Origin: Veillonella sp. | GTDB lineage: Bacteria; Bacillota; Negativicutes; Veillonellales; Veillonellaceae | Reading direction: 5' to 3' | NCBI RefSeq assembly: GCF_018364065.1 | Contig: NZ_JAGZMO010000003.1 | Span: 62,001-126,000 of the forward strand | Length of the DNA stretch: 64,000 bases | Shown here: positions 61,979 through 64,000 of the stretch, in pieces | Layout: every line of letters starts with the position of its first letter | Position numbering within the stretch: the stretch's first letter is position 1 | Program-made: the position numbers and the translations under genes | Notes under the pieces: generated by a model | Told to the model about the DNA's origin: nothing | The model's input: the letters and a program-made list of their open reading frames with translations, nothing else | Database searches by the model: none

Positions 61979-63037
61979 ATGAATCATACAAATTCACAAA
62001 TTAAATCACAAATTAAATTAACAAAATATGCAGCCAAAGGAGGCTGCGCCTGTAAATTAGGGCCTCATCTCTTAGAAGAGGCCCTTAGAAACGTTGCATT
62101 CCCTACAAACGAAAATGTGCTTGTAGATATGAGCGGCGCTGACGATGCCGGCGTGTATCGACTCAATGATACGTTGAGCTTGGTACAGACGACGGATTTT
62201 TTTATGCCCGTCGTAGACGATCCGTTTTTGTTTGGTAAAATTGCGGCGACCAATAGCTTGAGCGATGTGTATGCCATGGGTGGCACGCCGCTGACAGCGA
62301 TGAACCTGGTGGCATTTCCTGTGCCTTTAGTGGAGCAGGGCGTATTGGCCGATGTGATGCGCGGAGCCAATGAGGCATTGCGTGATGCGGGCGTGGTGAC
62401 GCTGGGCGGTCATAGCATTGAAAATGAGGCGCCTATTTTCGGCCTGGCTGTGACGGGAACCGTTGAAACAGACAGAATTTGGCGTAACAAAGGGGTGCAA
62501 CCGGGGGATGCGCTCATTTTGACGAAGCCTTTGGGGACAGGTGTTATGACAACAGCTCTAAAAGGCGGGCTCTTTGAAATTGGCGTGCAGGAAGCGGTGC
62601 AATCCATGTGTACCCTAAATCGTCAGGCAGCGGAAGTGGCGAAAAAATTTACCGTTCACAGTTGTACAGATGTAACAGGGTTCAGTTTAATGGGCCATGG
62701 CAGGGAAATGGCAAAGGGCAGCGAGGTGTCGTTGGTAATCGAAACAGAGAAATTACCGCTGTTTTCTGATGTAATGGAAGCGGCATCAATGGGGTTAGTG
62801 CCGGCCGCTACGTACGGCAATCGCCAAGCTATAGAGGATATATATTTTGAAACGACCTTAGGGGACGTGTGGCAGGATATTTGCTTTGATCCGCAAACCT
62901 CAGGGGGATTATTGTTTGCGGTGCCGATGGAAGAACGCGAAGCATTCTTGGAAGCGCTGATCCATGCAGGCGTGCAAACTGCGGCATATATAGGATATGT
63001 TAAAGAAAAAGGAGAGAACCCGATTTATGTTAAATAA
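61979..63037 (+). CDS. selD: Selenide, water dikinase
   Basis: A 352-aa ATP-dependent enzyme that makes selenophosphate. The catalytic Lys/Cys region is YAAKGGCACKLG (Cys form, not selenocysteine), followed by DDAGVYRLNDTLSLVQTTDF, GHSIENEAPIFGLAVTG and DPQTSGGLLFAV. AAAGGA precedes the ATG. It overlaps yedF by 11 bases. Confidence 0.95.
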   Translation: MNHTNSQIKSQIKLTKYAAKGGCACKLGPHLLEEALRNVAFPTNENVLVDMSGADDAGVYRLNDTLSLVQTTDFFMPVVDDPFLFGKIAATNSLSDVYAMGGTPLTAMNLVAFPVPLVEQGVLADVMRGANEALRDAGVVTLGGHSIENEAPIFGLAVTGTVETDRIWRNKGVQPGDALILTKPLGTGVMTTALKGGLFEIGVQEAVQSMCTLNRQAAEVAKKFTVHSCTDVTGFSLMGHGREMAKGSEVSLVIETEKLPLFSDVMEAASMGLVPAATYGNRQAIEDIYFETTLGDVWQDICFDPQTSGGLLFAVPMEEREAFLEALIHAGVQTAAYIGYVKEKGENPIYVK

Positions 63038-63728
63038 AGAAGAAGCAAAGACCACAAACGGTCATGTATATGAAGTATTAGGCGATGGTACCATTTTGGT
63101 TGATGTGCGCGGCAGCTTGTGCCCTATTCCGGTGATTGAAACAAAAGTCGCTTTGGAGGCGGAGCCGGAGGCAACCATTGTAACTATCGTGGACAATGAA
63201 GTGAGCCGGGACAATGTGGTGAAATTCGGTCAATCCCGAGGACGTGAAACAGAGGTTCTCACAAAGGGTGAGTCGTTTTATATTACCCTTACAGGGAAGC
63301 CGCCTGTAACCGGTGAGGCGATTAAAGTGCAAGCTACTGCAACTCAGGTAACTACTCCGGCGTTTTCTGCCGATGCTAACAGTGCATCTAATTACGGCAA
63401 TAAGGTCCTGCTGGTGACTAAGGATTATTTGGGCGAAGGCAGTGAAGAGTTGGGCCGTACATTGATGAAGACGTTCTGGTATTGTATGACGGAAGCGCCT
63501 GTTAAACCGAAGAAAATTTTCTTTATTAACAGCGGCGTGAAGATGGTGTGCGAAGGATCGGCACACTTGGAGCACTTGGCGGCGTTAGTTGAAGCCGGCG
63601 TTGAAGTGGGCGCATGCGGAATTTGCTTGGACTATTATGGTATTAAAGATGCTGTGAAAGTGGGTACAATTACCAATCTTTACGCGATTACCGATGCTAT
63701 GATGACGGAATCTATGGTTACGTTATAG
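63027..63728 (+). CDS. yedF: Selenium-metabolism protein YedF (TusA domain plus DsrE-like domain)
   Basis: A 233-aa fusion: N-terminal TusA-like sulfur/selenium-carrier domain with VDVRGSLCPIPVIETK (carrier Cys near residue 33) and a C-terminal DsrE-like domain with FINSGVKMVCEGSAHLEHL and VGACGICLDYYGI. It occurs with selD in many anaerobes and is thought to hand on selenium. The start at 63027 follows AAAAAGGAGAG inside selD. Confidence 0.9.
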   Translation: MLNKEEAKTTNGHVYEVLGDGTILVDVRGSLCPIPVIETKVALEAEPEATIVTIVDNEVSRDNVVKFGQSRGRETEVLTKGESFYITLTGKPPVTGEAIKVQATATQVTTPAFSADANSASNYGNKVLLVTKDYLGEGSEELGRTLMKTFWYCMTEAPVKPKKIFFINSGVKMVCEGSAHLEHLAALVEAGVEVGACGICLDYYGIKDAVKVGTITNLYAITDAMMTESMVTL

Positions 63729-63762
63729 AGCCGTTTCCTGGTGAAAAAGAGGACATATTATC

Positions 63763-64000
63763 TTGGATATACTCATATTATTTACTGATTATTACTTCGC
63801 CACGAAGGCGGAAGAGGCATTGCAAACTGCAGGCATTAAGGTAAATTTAATTCCTACACCGCTTGTGTTGAAGAATACATGCGGACTTTGTATTCTGATA
63901 AAACCTGAGTCAGCCTTTGGGAAATCGAACGTAGAGGTAGATTTTACCGGCGATGGGGCGAACGTAGAGACAGAGTTTATCGGTGATAAGGTGAACGTAG
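63763..64000 (+). CDS. DUF3343 putative Se/S carrier-like protein (3' truncated)
   Basis: A reading frame from TTG at 63763 with AGAGGA upstream, open to the window end. It starts MDILILFTDYYFATKAEEAL and has the DUF3343 core LIPTPLVLKNTCGLCILI with the conserved Cys-Gly. Such proteins accompany selD and yedF. After the Cys motif the frame enters a 33-base tandem repeat (about 63928 on), giving NVEVDFTGDGA then NVETEFIGDKV, unlike ordinary family members. Confidence 0.75.
   Translation, partial: MDILILFTDYYFATKAEEALQTAGIKVNLIPTPLVLKNTCGLCILIKPESAFGKSNVEVDFTGDGANVETEFIGDKVNV

Overview
The window looks like a chromosomal segment of a Veillonella-type Negativicutes (a diderm, anaerobic, lactate- and amino-acid-using relative of the Firmicutes). 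The basis is an inference from gene content and gene style: DUF1934-argS-pyrG order as in Firmicutes, strong AGGAGG-type ribosome sites, a nickel lactate racemase, a two-subunit Fe-S fumarase, inducible ornithine decarboxylase with its antiporter, Dps/rubrerythrin/AhpC peroxide defence, selD-yedF selenium genes, and low-to-moderate GC with AT-rich gaps. No rRNA genes, IS elements, complete prophage or CRISPR array were seen; two tRNA genes are present.

Layout. 1-4.6 kb: end of a cyclophilin, a GIY-YIG protein, a DUF1934 protein, argS and pyrG. 4.9-8.7 kb (minus strand): speF-potE, ornithine decarboxylation and ornithine/putrescine exchange. 9.7-16.2 kb: ahpC, an ArsR regulator, dinB, a LarA-type racemase, an unrecognised 512-aa charged protein with a small Cys-rich partner, and a BCP peroxiredoxin. 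16.3-19.6 kb: LysR regulator divergent from a CidA/LrgA-LrgB pair, then a TauE/SafE exporter. 20-23.5 kb: dps, two-subunit fumarase, RidA. 23.8-31.5 kb: a collinear set (CyuA/CdsB-like cysteine desulfidase, URO-D-family protein, YfcC transporter, M20 amidohydrolase, TerC, EamA, YheO/CyuR-like regulator) that reads as one catabolic island. 31.8-36 kb: heavy-metal P-type ATPase with a clear SmtB/CadC-type operator, CorA-like protein, B3/4-domain protein. 36-37 kb: a 31-aa ORF with a perfect Shine-Dalgarno, repeats and tRNA-Ser. 37.2-46 kb: NAD(P)-binding protein, two zinc-ribbon proteins with long disordered regions, two paralogous lipoproteins, an AbgT transporter behind a structured leader, and a secreted beta-helix-like protein. 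46-56 kb: heterodimeric ABC exporter, DsbA-like protein, secreted MBL hydrolase/TetR pair, MarR/metallophosphoesterase, tRNA-Thr, YgiD-like dioxygenase. 56-64 kb: AEC carrier, modABC, rubrerythrin, DUF951, selD-yedF-DUF3343.

How parts fit. ahpC, dps and rubrerythrin, far apart here, share a 16-bp element close to their promoters, so they are probably one peroxide/iron regulon. The most unusual non-coding signals are (i) an array of about ten mini-hairpins at 60301-60525, regularly spaced near 23.6 bp, with varying but paired stems and a constant ACYT loop, (ii) a smaller hairpin array at 44084-44179, and (iii) a 5' leader of the AbgT gene (42272-42482) with a folded domain and mutually exclusive antiterminator/terminator hairpins that I cannot assign to a known riboswitch class. 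All function statements come from reading sequence and motifs; no database search was run.
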